A program made the position numbers and the translations under genes. From contig NC_044924.1 of assembly GCF_003576645.1 (NCBI RefSeq), forward strand, positions 1,674,047 through 1,738,046: a DNA stretch of 64,000 bases. The letters run 5' to 3'. Source of the DNA: Ipomoea triloba. Its lineage: Eukaryota > Streptophyta > Magnoliopsida > Solanales > Convolvulaceae. Positions 11,801 to 24,668 of this stretch are shown here, in pieces. The notes beneath the pieces were generated by a model. The model was not told where the DNA came from and did not search any database. It saw only the letters and a list, made by a program, of their open reading frames with translations. How positions within the stretch are numbered: position 1 is the stretch's first letter; each line of letters begins with the position of its first letter.

Positions 11801-14800
11801 GACAAGTATTATGCTTAAAGGTACATATAAAATGAAGATAAAAGCAAATTCGGTCACAGTAGAAACACATTGAAGAATATACCCCATGCAAGATGGTTAC
11901 TTGAAGCGGTACAGACATTCATAACAGCTCCAAAGATGCTGTCTTTCAAAAACTATAGCAGTTGGATCTAGAGAGGTCTATTCTTAGTGAAACATTTTAT
12001 ATGGTGTATTAATGTATTATTACTGCAAGTTTTTGGTTCTATCAATGAATAGCTCAAATTCAGAAGGAACAACAATACTCTCTCAACTCTTTCTCACTAA
12101 AATGGTTAAGTGGTTTCCAGTAACATTGCTAAAGTTGTTGACGCTCTTAAATGTTTAGATACATATTAACTGCACCTCAGCCACTATTTGTAAAATACAC
12201 AAAAGCATAAATCATATAATCACGTACTTCTTGCCATTACGGGTAGTATGCTCTGTCCAATCTGATGGCATCTTATCTACAGAGCCAGGTTGAGGATTTG
12301 CTTCCTGATATGTAAAAGATTTGAAGAATCTCAACACGAGAAATAAAAAATTAAAAATAATGGTGGAACAAGAATGCTATATATGAATTTTTGTATATAA
12401 TTTACTAATTTAAGAAAATCCGCACCGGAATAGCAGCATTACTTTCTTCTATTTTTGGCACAAGTTCACTGGTCGACTGCACAGGTGTGTTTACAGGTTT
12501 TATGTTAGGGTTCCCAGTTAGCAACCATGGTTGTCCCCCAACGGGAAAACCAGGATCACTTGCTTGTGTCGGATATTGTGTTCCAGAAGAATCTGAATCC
12601 ATCTGCAATTAACCACAAGATGAAGGAAAACTGATGAATTTCAATGATGGGCGAACGAAAGAGAACTGTAATCAAGTTTTGTAAATGAAAAAGAGAAAGA
12701 TATTTAAAACGAAAGAACATATGGAAAAGGATCTCTGATAAATGGACCAGATAGGCAGACAAAATGTCAAATAAACATGACAAAAATGGAAATAAATTTT
12801 AAATGAATTAATTACTGAAAAAGGACCATGAATTAATAAAAAGGAAAAGATGAACAACCAAATGTTGATTTCCAAGGCAAAAAGAAAATAAAGGCTTGGT
12901 TATTATATAAATCGAAACATGTTTGGTTCATGGACTTGACCAATAATGGAATGAAATTTTGCAAAATGAACAATACCATTTTAAAGAAAATAGCCATTTT
13001 GGACTCCCCCTTAGTATTAGCCATTCCGTCATTCTTAAATAGTTAATTTTTCAATAATACCAAAATGCACTTTTTTCTAAATCTCCTGTTTGGCAGGGAG
13101 CAGTTTGAACAATTCAATTGCTATCTGGAAAATCATTTAGATGAAGTGCAGGGCCTGCAATTGGAGCAACCCAGCACTACGGTCTACAAAATTTCAATTA
13201 GAGGGGTAAGGGTCTGGTGGCAGTGGTGGGAATAATGCAATTGGAGAAGTCCAACCGCTCCATTCTCACCACCACTAATCTAATTACACACCCAAAAGAA
13301 GCCTTATTCTATTCATTATACACACACACACACATGCAATCCCTCCGTCATAAAATATAAGGGTTATTTGTGTTTGGCACAATTTTTTATGAAACAAATA
13401 AAATGTGATTTTCTTTCTTTGTCTATGTATTTAGTGTTTGCACGTCTATATCAAATGGGAACCAACATGTCTAAATCATTCTAAAAAGTTAAAAATGCAA
13501 AAAAGAAAAGGTAAAAATTAGTGGTTCTTAAAATAAGAAAGTGAACAGTATTTGGGGATGACTAAAGAAAGTAGGGCAAGTAAAATAGGATGGAGGAAGT
13601 ATATAATACTTGATATGTCTGTGTGTGCGCACATGTTGTGGGGGAGTATTCTTATGACATTTTGGTCATATCACTATTTATTCCTTTTCATTTCTTAAAC
13701 TAAACAAACTATGGAATATTATTCATAGTGTATTCTGTTTTTGGAACCAATCAATGGAATAGTATTCTCATTCTATTTTTTTGTCAATTATATTCTTTAT
13801 GGAATCCTATTTCTATTTCCTATGTTTAAATTTTGTGAACCAAACAAGAAGTCAATGCAATATAAGTAAAATAAAATATAATAGATTAATAGAAAGTGAA
13901 AAACATACAAAAAAAAGGGTGGTGATTTGAATATAACTTGAATAAATTATGGTGGAAGCTCTTTTTTTCATACCGTGTAGGAAGAAGAAAGAGGCAAACT
14001 TGGGCCGCTAGGACAAGGCATATAGTTATTTGAAATTTGAAAGTTCTGTTGAGGCGGTGCTGCAACAGGTGTGACAGGCCTGTTTGCAAAATCAGGTGGT
14101 GGAATTACCTGCCCTGAAGGCAGATTGTGCACTCCTGCAACAGGTCTACCATGCATCTGCGGCATGGGTTGAGGAAACTGAACTTGTGAAGGGGGAGGAG
14201 GAGGCAACATAACGTTTGTATGTCCAAGAGGCTGAAATTGTTGTGAAGGCCCAGGAATAAATGGTTGTGGTGGCTGTGATGGAGCCATGGGTGGTCGGAA
14301 TTGCTGCTGGTACATGAAACAGGAAAGAGGAAATGATATAAAATCATCATAAAAATAATAAAGAAAAGATACGGGATGCAATATTCAAGTATATTTCAAG
14401 CAAGAAAACTTACTTGCATCGACATAGGTGGAAGAGCACTTTGAGGAGGACCAGCTAGAGGAGGTCGAGGTGGCTTTTCCAATTGTCCATCAAAAGAAGA
14501 GATGGAATAAATTAATATTAACTAATAAATGGATAAATATTAATATGTCAAGTCGTCAAAGATAATTAGGAAAACAACTCTTTTTTCTTATAATTAATAG
14601 ATAAAGAAATTATCGACGAAAATAAAGCAAAAGACATATCGTGTACTATAATTAATATGAAATCAACAACTGAAGGGAAACATAAGTTTAGTACACGGTG
14701 GTACATCAGGCATTCATTTAATATCACTAGTACCTACAAAAGAACGTTACGGTAATGATACATAACAGACCATTTAATATTGCAAGTACCGACAAAAGAT

Positions 14801-15055
14801 CGTTATGGTAATGATACATGACAGACTATTAAACATTATAAATATAAAATATGAGAAACAATTTCTATAATGGCCTCTTAGTCTCCGCGATGCTAAGTTT
14901 GGACAAAGACTTCAAGTATCCAAGACTATAATCTAATCCGACAAACTAAGAGGATAATTTTTATAAAGTAGAAGGCATTTGATAACATTTGGGGAACAAA
15001 AAGAAATTCTAGGTAGGATTACCTGCATGCCAGTGAACTGAGAGTTGCTAGCCAT
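5858..15055 (-). CDS. PRP40A: Pre-mRNA-processing protein 40A (PRP40A), WW-FF splicing factor
   Basis: A long multi-exon gene. The ATG at 15055 opens [11 protein letters not shown]. The next exon (around 14407-14475) gives [16 protein letters not shown], then a Pro/Gln-rich exon (13980-14310) and a linker exon (12424-12602). Two WW domains are each split over two exons: [13 protein letters not shown] with [15 protein letters not shown] (12224-12305, 11620-11695) and [13 protein letters not shown] with [15 protein letters not shown] (10855-10910, 10680-10740). After a Ser/Pro/Val-rich linker (10200-10550), exons from about 9930 to 6480 encode charged helical FF repeats, for example [18 protein letters not shown] and FLKSCDFIK. 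The C-terminus (6056-6352 and 5858 to about 5955) is a Lys/Arg/Asp/Ser-rich tail. PRP40 is a U1 snRNP component that bridges splice sites and, in plants, binds the RNA polymerase II tail through its WW domains. Large introns carry MITEs. Confidence 0.92.
8480..8640. repeat. Possible SINE-like fragment in a PRP40A intron
   Basis: A run of T is followed by a block (around 8516-8610) whose reverse complement resembles the shared tail of plant short repeats (GATGCTGCTTACATCTTTCC). No target duplication was found. Weak call. Confidence 0.25.
13335..13602. mobile_element. Stowaway-like MITE in a PRP40A intron
   Basis: The left end reads TCCCTCCGTCATAAAATATAA. The right end, reverse-complemented, reads ACTTCCTCCATCCTATTTTA. 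This is the CTCCCTCCGT-type terminus of Stowaway (Tc1/mariner) MITEs. It sits next to a CA microsatellite (about 13319-13334). A clean TA duplication is not obvious. Confidence 0.55.
14715..14826. repeat. 56-bp direct tandem duplication in PRP40A intron
   Basis: Two adjacent copies, 14715-14770 and 14771-14826, each run from CATTTAATAT to a final ACAGAC with a handful of differences. No coding content. Confidence 0.75.
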
Positions 15056-16357
15056 GGCAGCCAAGGACCCAAGTTAGAAAAAATCTGATAGGACAATAAT
15101 ATCAGTACGGGTGTAAAATACAAAATAAAGAACCATTAAAGAAAACAGGTCAAAAGAGAACATCATATAATTCAACCATATAATTTTAACTATACTATTG
15201 GCCAGCTTGTAGGAACACTGTGTGCATGTTATTTTTACTTTATGACCCCGTTTGCAACAAGAGAAAAATGTGCCAAGTACCTAAAGTGTAGATTTTATAC
15301 CATCCTATATGAAGAAATCAAAACAAATGGAAAGAAAAGTAGTCATATGACCTGCGGATTTAGGTACATTCATTATTATTAGCAAATATACTGATAAACA
15401 AAACACATGAAAGACGATTAGCTTGACAATGGAAACCCTCGTTATGTAGATGTGTAAGGCAAAGCAAACACAATATCAAGTTTAAGAAGAAACACAAACG
15501 AAACAGCATTAATTGGACAGCTTTAGGTTTAGAACTTGCAAGTATTAATCTCCACATTTTGTTTTTTCCCCCTTTAGGCATGGCAACATAAAGAAAACAA
15601 ACACACAGAAGTACAATAAAACATAAGAGCAGCATCAAAGTTTTTGCATAAACACATATCTTGAAAACTTGAAAGGAATTTGGAAGGCACAGGCTACAAG
15701 CTTAGACATTTTGACATAATTTAAAAGCTATAAATGCTATGAATTAAAATCAAAGACTTGGGCATGAAGCATATAGCTTAACGATCAATAGAACTTCATA
15801 ACTCAGTTCCCATAGCATCTGAAAGAAAAGATTTTTGGCATAAAACAGGTAACTTGATTACAAAATGGAGCTCAAAACTGCTCTATCAAGGAATCTCAGA
15901 ATCAGCCAGCACTTCAGCACAAACAGATAACAGTAACCGACCTGATTCTCGGGGAAATCATTCAGCTCTTGAAATTAAAACGGAATGAAAAGAGAAAGGT
16001 TAAATTTTCTACAGAAATCGTACCCAGAATTCAGTCAGGAAACGGAGGGTTTACTAAGTAGAACGTTTCCACCCTGAAACCTAAACCCTAGCAAAAATCA
16101 AGACGACCCGATCCCAGAGCAAGGCCTTGAATTTGAAGAGTAATTAGATAAATTCAAGGCTTGGCAATAGAAACAGATGCGTTAAAAAGGTCCGGGAAAA
16201 TGCAGTTCTCCGTTAAAGTCTAAATGTGCGTAATCCACCATGTCAAAGCCCTCAAAGGTATAGCGGTGGAGCGAAGGAAATGAGCCGGTGCTGATTCTAG
16301 CGGGGTTTCGAGGGACTTTTCTGGAGTTTGAGGCCAAATGACACAAGTTCCGGTCGG

Positions 16358-16367
16358 CATTTTATAG
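16358..16367 (-). promoter_or_regulatory. TATA-like box upstream of PRP40A
   Basis: Reads CTATAAAATG on the minus strand. A 5'-UTR exon probably lies between here and about 15940, with a leader intron before the ATG at 15055. The region 16060-16320 is less AT-rich, as expected for a leader. Confidence 0.4.
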
Positions 16368-16734
16368 CACCCGTGTATTCCGTATTACAGTGAAATAATC
16401 GCATGAATCTGACCCCTTTTTTCTTTTTTCTTTTTTTCTTTTTTTTTTTGTTTTTTGTTTTTTTTACAAATGGAAGTGCCATCACTATTAGAAGGTGAAT
16501 GTGATAGGCCTGATAAGAAATGTGTTTGACAAAAATTAAATTTGCTATTTTTATATATAAAAATTATGTTTTACTCATTATGTCATCTTTCGTCGATCTT
16601 GACAATAGTTTATATTTTACATATTCAAAATGTTGATTTTATATTTATTAACATAAAAACCAACTATTATAAATGCAATAAGGATGAATGATCAGTGAAT
16701 GATACTTAACACGAACGGGAGCAGGGACCCAAGA

Positions 16735-17230
16735 ACATGCATAACTGGGAGCGAGGGATGTGCTTTCGGGACGATCGCGGAGTATAGCTAGGTAGTTGGT
16801 TTCATTGCTAACATTGATTATTGTTTAATTGATGAAGTTGAAGCATGGGCTATTATGAAGGCCGGGGGCTCAAACTTGTGTGAGAACGAGGTTATCGAAA
16901 GGTTATTATGAAGTACTAGACTGTGATGCAAAGATAGTTGTTGATTGGGTTAGTTATCATAATATTGAGAGATCATTCCACGGACTTGTGACCAACTTCC
17001 TCAGCGAATGGCGACGATGGATGTATAAGTAATAACAAACCCTAAATATTGTATGATTATAATAAAGAGCATAACAGTGCAACATAACGAATAATTTGGC
17101 AAAAGCGATCCATCGCGCATGAATGGGGATGATCGTTATAGAGCATCTGGCGAGTGATGTGCTCAAGAATGTGAAGGAGGATTCTCTTGGGATTCCAGCG
17201 ACTCGTAGAATTACAAGCGAGCACTAGATG
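16735..17230 (+). pseudogene. LINE RNase H-like relic
   Basis: Broken reading frames show pieces of the RNase H domain found at the end of plant LINE ORF2. VGFIANIDYCLIDEVEAWAI comes first, then CDAKIVVDWVSYHNIERS (another frame), then HLASDVLKNVKEDSLGIPA near the end. The order and spacing match the family, but stops and frameshifts are frequent. No reverse transcriptase part was seen. Confidence 0.55.
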
Positions 17231-17313
17231 AGCTGAGGTTACTCCTCCCTATTGATTAAACAAAATACGTATGATAAATTTAAAGAACATATTATTAGGG
17301 TTTTATCAACATA

Positions 17314-17349
<36 letters not shown>

Positions 17350-18761
17350 TATTATTATTATTATTATTAAACCGTTATGTTGCATGGCACTCTAAAGAAA
17401 TGGAGAAAATTTATATATCACATATAAACTCGATTACATGAATTTCTTTTTTTTTTAGTAAGTAATAAGTAATTTCATAAGTACAATCATCTTTAAATGC
17501 GCGTAATATGTAAGTATAAACGAAATAATAGTTGACAGCTATAACTAAATTGACTAAAATTATCAATAAACAATCCGTTACCAATTATGACATTTTTTTA
17601 CCTCTCAATAATAATCAATTATTGTGAATACGTACAAAAACTAAACTGACCAAAAAATCAAACATAAATTATATTCAATAATCAGTTCACTATGATGGGG
17701 GTACTTTTCTTTTTCCCTTCTGGAAAAAAATGAAACGAATAGGGAACCATCCTTTTGTTGCGGCGCATGCTCCTCAGATTTACATATTCGAATTGAATAC
17801 ACACACACTATATGATAGAAGTTAATCTAGCAACTCGGAGGAGTTACGTTGTTAAGTAAATTACTAATAGTAAAGCCTTTTCTATGAGTTAGCTTAGTAT
17901 CAAATTTTGTGGGCACGATTTGAACTAAATTCATATTTATCTTACAGCAATGAATATACCAAATTACATAATAGGTTAATTGCATTGTATGTATATACCT
18001 AATATGTACTAGGATCCACAATACTTATCACGGAGTATATTATAAACTCTGATCCATGATGTAACTAGCTATTGGCTCATAGTGGACATACATCAAGTGT
18101 ACAATAAAATATAATAATAGTTTATAATCAATTCATCAATTTTTTTTTGTGTAATCCAAGATGTCCACATTTGAACATAGTGACTAATTCCCTCGCTAAA
18201 TTGTAATCACCTATATTGAGTGAGACAGCGGACCTGGAGATTTAAGCTCATATTTTAGCCTTTTTTTTTTTTTGAAATTTTTTAGATAAAATTATGCATC
18301 ATATCACTTACATAAAGTCACAAACCAAGAACCATATATTGACAAAAGTCAATATGGTGCTCGGTCAAATCTGGCAAAGAAAGAACACGCGACGACTCTT
18401 TATCTTGAACTAACCCGACATCATCGTACTTTCCTTGGCTTTCAATTTCTGACCTCCAAACTTAATGGAACATGTGGCGCTTTTATCCACAAAAGACAAC
18501 CGTCCTCGGAATCCGGACACATCATGGGCCAAAATCAAAGCTTTTCGCAGGTTGTTTCTGTGGCGGAGAATAATGTTTTTCTTCAATTCCCTCAAGTTTC
18601 TCTACCCATCTCTGAAGATGATGATACTGTCATTAGATTACTTCAATTTTATTCTTTTTAATCAGTCGCCATTTCTACGATGCAAAGTTTACACAGACCC
18701 AGACCCAGACTCATAGTATAATTCAGAACTGAAATTAGAGAATTGCAGATCGATCGAAGAA
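17231..18761. other. Intergenic, upstream of the amino acid permease
   Basis: AT-rich with no credible gene. It contains the AAT/ATT microsatellite at 17314-17370. The right end (about 18400-18761) is the probable promoter and leader of the permease. Confidence 0.5.
17314..17370. repeat. Back-to-back (AAT)n/(ATT)n microsatellite
   Basis: About 12 AAT units run straight into about 7 ATT units, so the tract is its own inverted repeat and could fold into a hairpin. Confidence 0.9.
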
Positions 18762-21700
18762 ATGGAGAGAACTTCGAGTGTGGTTGTTCAAGAAGGAGGC
18801 GCAGGGGATTCTTTATTCGATGATGATGGGCGCATCAAAAGAACTGGTATATATGGAAAAAATTCTACGATGTCGGTGTGGTTGTAGAAATCTCCGGTAT
18901 ATATATGTGTGTGTATGCATATATATTATTTTGATGAAGATTAAAGTTAATTAGATTTTGAGTATTTATTTGATGGATGCAGGGACAGTGATAACGGCAA
19001 GCGCGCACATAATAACGGCAATAATAGGGTCCGGTGTGCTGTCTCTGGCGTGGGCGGTGGCGCAGCTGGGAAGCCTCCCCGGATCGGTTGCTCTGCTCGT
19101 CTTCTCCGTCATCACGTTGTACACTTCCATTCTACTCACGGATTGTTACCGCTCGCCGGAAGGCACGCGCAACTATTCTTACATGGACGCCGTTAGAACT
19201 CATCTCGGTATGTATATATGTATGTATATATATATGTAAAGTGGAGTAACTCAATCAATCAAGTTGGACAAACTGGTAACCTAGTAGTAATCACAAGATT
19301 ACAGGTCAGGTGTACTTCTTGTGAGAGCCACCTATTGACTTTCTTTGTTTGAGTCGGTCATCCGCTATGAGCAACTTAAGTTGGTTCGGCTAAATCCACT
19401 CCATGCATAAGTGGTTTATTGGTTTTAGTCGGTTAACTATGAGTAACTTAAACTGGTCTACTTAGTCCTTTGCTGGCTAAAGTCACTCCATTGGCCTATT
19501 GATTTGAATCGGTTAGATATGAACAACCTAGCTGGACTGATTTCATGGTCTTTTGCCAGTTAAGGTCGCAAGAAAGCTGATATACCTAGTCCTAACTTGT
19601 TGGTTAAGCTAGGTCACAAGGTGAAATTTATGTCTGGTTTACTAAGGTCACTCCCTTGACCTATTGGTTTGAATTGGTTAGATATGAACAACTTGATTGG
19701 GCTGATTTACATGATTTTTTGTCAATTAAGATCACAAGGCAGCTAATATATATAGTCCTTGTTGATTAAGTTAGGTCACAAGGTGAAAATTTTGCAGTGT
19801 ACATCCTTACTTAAGGATGGTGAAATTTACTTGGTATGTACAATATATAATTCAATGTTGTCAACTCCACACATGCAGGTGGCATACAATACATGTTTTG
19901 CGCACTTGCCCAATATACTACTCTAATTGGACTTGGCATTGGATACGTAATCACAACAGCTCTTAGCTTAGGGTAAGTAGTATTCAATTCGTTGCTTCCC
20001 AGCCCACTAATAAGGATTATCTTAGTTGGAACATTAAATATGAAGTAGAGTGATAAGTGGTTTAATTTATTGATGGTGTCTTGATCATCAGGGCGATTGA
20101 AAGAACCAACTGTTACCACAAGTACGGGCATGATTGGCCGAACTGCTCTCCATCAACCCGGAACTACATAATTGAGTTTGGAGCAGTGCAGATGATCCTT
20201 AGTCAAGTATCAAATTTTCACAAGCTTTCTTTCATTTCAATGGTTGCTGCCATCATGTCATTTACTTACTCCATCATCGGCATTGCTCTCTCTGCTGTAA
20301 GAATCGCGGGTACGCCGGTTTATTGACATTTTGGTTAGATATAGAATTAATTGACTCGAACGGTCCAAACCCACTAACATCATATAGAAAACAATAATCC
20401 CTTAAAAACAAAGTATCCCTCGAGACTAGGTCAATGATCAACTGACCTTACTCGGGCCTACAGGCGGACCTCAAAGGCTAATTGTGACCACCGGCCCAGG
20501 GTCAGACCTCCTTGCCCGAGCCTCATCTTCCACGCCCCACTCCGTCCCTTGCGTTCTGTCTTGGTAGCCCTCGCTCTTGGGCCTTGCCACTCAGGCCCTA
20601 CACAGTTGGGCCAGACTTGATATACAATCATTATGTGGTGGACCAGGGTTCACAGTGTACTGTGGACTCTAATTCAATACACAAAATTCGTGTTTAGAAT
20701 GCATAGAATTCAGGTTCATAATACACACACACATAAACACGATATAATGTGTATTATATAACTGATGACACATAAACACTTAACATCATACACAGAAATC
20801 ATATTGCTTATTGGACCAGGGTCGTCCCTAAGATATATTGAAAGTAGTTTAACACAAGAAACGGTGTTTAACAGGTGGAACGCCGGTAACAACAAGTGTG
20901 ACAGGTGTGCCCATTGACAACAACACCTCGGCTGTGGATAAGATGTGGAAAACATTCTCTGCTCTTGGAAACATTGCCATCGCCTTTGCTTTCTCCATTG
21001 TTGTCATTGAAATACAGGCAAGTCTCTCTCTCAACCTTTAGTTATCTGTATATAATAATAATGGGGAAATTAAAAGAATTGCAGGATACACTAAAAGCTT
21101 CCCCGAGAGAGAACAGAGTGATGAAACAGGCGACCTTCGTTGGGATCATGGTGTCATCATTCTTCTACACACTGTGTGGGATCGTGGGCTATGCTGCATT
21201 CGGAGTTGATGCTCCGGGGAACCTTTTAACTGATGATCATGGCTTCTTTGAACCATACTGGCTTGTTGACTTTGCTAATGCATGCAAAGCTGTCCACCTC
21301 ATTGGAGCCTACCAGGTACATACATAATAAACATATATAGGAAGTTGATATATATGGTAGTAGAATGGTTAGTTGGAACTTTAACTTATTATTTGGGGAA
21401 ACTTAGTCATATGTTGGTATGTTGATATGATAACGACAAGAATAGTTTAAATTCTCACATGAGCATGTATGGACTTTTTCAATTTGAGCTGGTTAACTGG
21501 TTGATTTATCACAAGGTGGGGGTTTTGCACAGTTTTTCTGGATAACTTATTGAGTTTCTTGTTTGAACCGGTTAGGAGCAATCTAGGCTGATTTCTGATC
21601 CTTTGATGACTAGGGTTACAAACTGAGGTTTACCTGATGCACGCCACGATCTATTGATTTTCTTGGTTTGAATTGATCACTATGAACAACCTAATAGGCT

Positions 21701-22485
21701 AATTTATCCTTATGATCCAATAGAGTCACAAATCTAAGGCGGGGGTTTTGCACATTTTCCGGGAGCAATCTATTGGTCTTTGTTATTGGTTTAAAAGGGT
21801 CAGGGGCAACCTAGATCCTTTGACACTTAGGTCACAATGTGGGATTTATTCATTTACCTAATGTACGCTATCAAAAAGCTAGCAGCCTATTGTCCTTCTT
21901 GATTTGAGTTGGGATAGTCAGCTATGAACAACCAAATTAAAGGTTGATTTACTCATTGTGGTCTAATCATTTGAGAACTAAAGTCACAAGCTAAGATAGG
22001 ATACACCCAATGCACCTTCTCGAGACCCAAAAAAACTAAATATACATGATTGATCATGTGTACGTCTGCTGGTGCAGGTATTTACTCAACCAGTATTTGC
22101 ATTTGTAGAGAGGTGGAGCCGGAGAAGGTGGCCGGAGAGCAGATTCATAACGGCGGAATACAACATTCTTGGATTCTGGGAGTTCAGCTTCTTCAGGCTA
22201 CTATGGAGAACAGGATACGTGATATTCACAGTGATTGTGGGATTGATATTCCCCTTCTTCAACGCCTTCGTGGGTCTTCTGGGAGCCATTTCATTCTGGC
22301 CTCTAACCATATATTTCCCAACACAAATGTACATGACACAAGCAAAAATTCGGAGATTCTCCTTCGCATGGTTTTGTTTGCAGACACTCAGCCTTTTCTG
22401 CTTCATTGTCTCCCTTCTCGCCGCCGCTGGATCTGTTCGAAACTTGATCAAATATGTCATTCATTACCAGCCATTTGATCCATAG
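18762..22485 (+). CDS. AAP: Amino acid permease (AAP family, AAAP superfamily)
   Basis: Seven exons join in frame to 467 codons: 18762-18846, 18983-19207, 19879-19972, 20092-20309, 20875-21017, 21085-21315 and 22078-22485. Family signatures: TASAHIITAIIGSGVLSLAW in the first membrane helix, YGHDWPNCSPS, the helix ending AFSIVVIEIQ, DTLKASPRENRVMKQAT, and the terminal hydrophobic helices up to the YQPFDP end. AAPs are plasma-membrane proton-coupled importers of amino acids with about 11 helices, and the length fits. The intron after IEIQ (21018-21084) begins with GC rather than GT. Introns at 19208-19878 and 21316-22077 carry SINE-like repeats, and the intron at 20310-20874 carries GC-rich foreign DNA. 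The exact AAP subtype is not assigned. Confidence 0.92.
19250..19800 (+). repeat. SINE-like repeat with diverged internal copies, AAP intron 2
   Basis: Several diverged units share the words CCTATTGG, TTTGAATCGGTTAG, ATATGAACAAC and GGTCACAAGG. The same units occur at 21380-22020, 40550-40690, 60980-61170 and 62700-62900. The start looks tRNA-like (AATCACAAGATTACAGGT). Confidence 0.55.
20390..20610. mobile_element. GC-rich foreign insertion in AAP intron 4, unclassified
   Basis: A block rich in GGCC and CCCGAG words inside an AT-rich intron. It resembles in composition the blocks at 49690-49910 and 58460-59440, the last of which looks like an LTR. Ends were not resolved. Confidence 0.35.
21380..22020 (+). 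repeat. SINE-like repeat array, AAP intron 6
   Basis: Diverged copies of the unit described at 19250-19800, recognisable by GGCGGGGGTTTTGCACA, TATGAACAACC and repeated GTCACAA words. Confidence 0.5.
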
Positions 22486-23062
22486 AATCTAATCTCATCT
22501 TCACAATTTATGAAAATGTTTGGACCATATATACTTCCATGTATTCAAATTAATTTTCAATCTTTTTTTGTGCATGGGATTCAAGGGCACGTATGAGCAT
22601 GCAATATATTGGTGAAAATTGAATGATGTATATAGGAACCTGATCGAGTGGATGGAACGTGATTCGCGTGCCAGATGATAACAAGTTTGATTCTTGTTGA
22701 CACTCTTTCAAATTTTGGTTGAGGTCATTGCACATGATCTTTCTAATACCACTATGCTATTACACATGATTAAGATTTACCTTGTGCACATGAGCACATC
22801 ATCTGGCCTTATCTTAACAAAAATAAAATAAAAATTAATAATTTTGACCGTTGCAAATTAAAAGGCTATCATCTAGATATAGTCATCATCTGGCATTATC
22901 ATTTCATTGAAAATTAAGATTTGGTAATAAATAGTATACATTATAATAGGATAACTAGGACTAATTTATATTAGACCAAATCATGTCACCAGAGTTTAAC
23001 ACTTACTTATAAAAAAAATTGTAATTCAAAACTCTTTAATTAACCCAGATAGAGAATATATT
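22486..23062. other. 3' flank of AAP, with a tRNA-like short repeat
   Basis: Contains the gene's probable 3' UTR and, around 22625-22720, a stretch with an A-box-like TCGAGTGGATGG and a B-box-like AAGTTTGATTCTT, suggesting a SINE fragment. Otherwise AT-rich with nothing recognisable. Confidence 0.35.
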
Positions 23063-23180
23063 GTCTGTGTTGGGAATATTTGTAATTAGGTTTTGATGAT
23101 ACCAAAAATGTGTTAGAATTTATTTGTAATTATTAGTCTCCAAAAGAAGAAAATGAAGAAACATCAAGTTCAGTAAACTG

Positions 23181-23832
23181 CTACAGTAAGGTTCAGTAAA
23201 CTGCTACAGTGACTTCGAGAGGTGCTACAGTACCATTCGCATGAGGCACTTTTGAACAAAGTTTTGAGGCCGAAGAAGAAGACAATAATCCATGAGAGGA
23301 GGATGGAAAAGGAGTTTGGATATCATAGAATAAGGATATGATCCACAAGAGGTTGATTGAAAAGCCAAAGTACTAGTGAGAGGTAGATTAAAATGGTTGC
23401 AAGACATCAAGTTCGCGCTGCTACAGTACTTCGAGAGATGCTACAGTAATTCGAGAGGTGCTACAGTACCATCCGCAGGAGACGTTTTTGAACGGAGTTT
23501 TGAGGCCAAAGAAAAACATAAAAATCCACGAGAGGTGGATGGGAAAGGAGTTTGGATGTCATAGAAGAAGGATATAACTCACGAGAGGTGAATTGGAAAG
23601 CCAAAAGACTCGTGAGAGGTGGATCAAAATGGCTGCGAGACATCAAATTTTCGAGAGATGCTACAGTACTATTGCTACAGTTAATTCGAGAGATCGAGAG
23701 TTCGAGAGATCGATCGAGAGGTTCGAGAGATCACAAGAGATGAAAACTCGATGCTACAGTGAAATTGCTACAGTACTCGAGAGGTGAATAGTACTATTAC
23801 TACAGTGACGCGAATAGTACTATTGCTACAGT
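23181..23832 (+). repeat. CTACAGT-rich array inside the solo LTR
   Basis: The heptamer CTACAGT occurs 12 times in about 650 bp, usually as GCTACAGTA and often next to TCGAGAG(A/G). Part of it is an imperfect tandem duplication with a period near 236 bp (starting 23214 and 23450). Confidence 0.85.
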
Positions 23833-24668
23833 AATCACGAAAAATACTCAGATGAAATTGGTTCAATGAGTAATACTCTAGCAAGAAGACTTTTGGAAGA
23901 AGGAGTTGCGAGAGGTGAAAAGAAGTTCTTCAAGTTAGTGATGATGTCATTGATGACTCAAGATTCAACCAAGGAATTAATTATACACTTTGGAAAACGT
24001 CACATGGGAAAAGGTAGTATGGGTGACAATATTTTATTTGGAAAAGTTCAAATAAAATTCAAAGTGATCAGGAGAAAGCTAAAGATGGAGAATGGGCATG
24101 AATATTTTATTCAAGAAAGATGGGCTCAAGATAGTGGAAAGAATATTAAATCAAGCATGAAGACAAAGTTTCTTATCAACATGCAAGACACCATACGGGA
24201 ATTATGGGAGTGGAATATTTTATGGAAAACTTCAAGTGGGATTTCAGATCAAGCTAGCACATGGGATACAAATTAAGGTGGAACTTCAACGGGTAAAGTA
24301 TGGAGACTTGAACAAGGAAATATTTTATCAACTCCACTAAGCACGTGAAGGAGACAAAAATTAATGTGGGTTGTTTGGCAGATTTGGACTGCTGCCAAAC
24401 GGTCAAATTAGCAACGGGAATATTTCTTCCCAAATATAAAACCCCAAGGCTTAGAAGAAAAGAATACCAAGAGTGAATACAAAGGGGATACCAAAGGGGT
24501 ATACGAGACAGTGAATGCACATACAGAAAAGAGAGGAAAAGCTCAGCTTCGAGACATAAAATTCCAGTGTGCATATTCTAAGCTTAAAAGATAAAAGAAT
24601 CACTTTGATTCTTTTACTAGTCCAGCACAAACACAACAACACCAACTTTCGAAGGGAAGTTTTGAGTA

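Noticed and set aside
23181..23832. CRISPR-like regular repeats
   Set aside because: Eukaryotic DNA; spacing between the CTACAGT units is irregular and spacers are related to each other.
23866..24276. 136-codon open frame on the plus strand
   Set aside because: It lies wholly inside the solo LTR, has no recognisable domain and no gag-like composition; LTR sequence is not expected to code.
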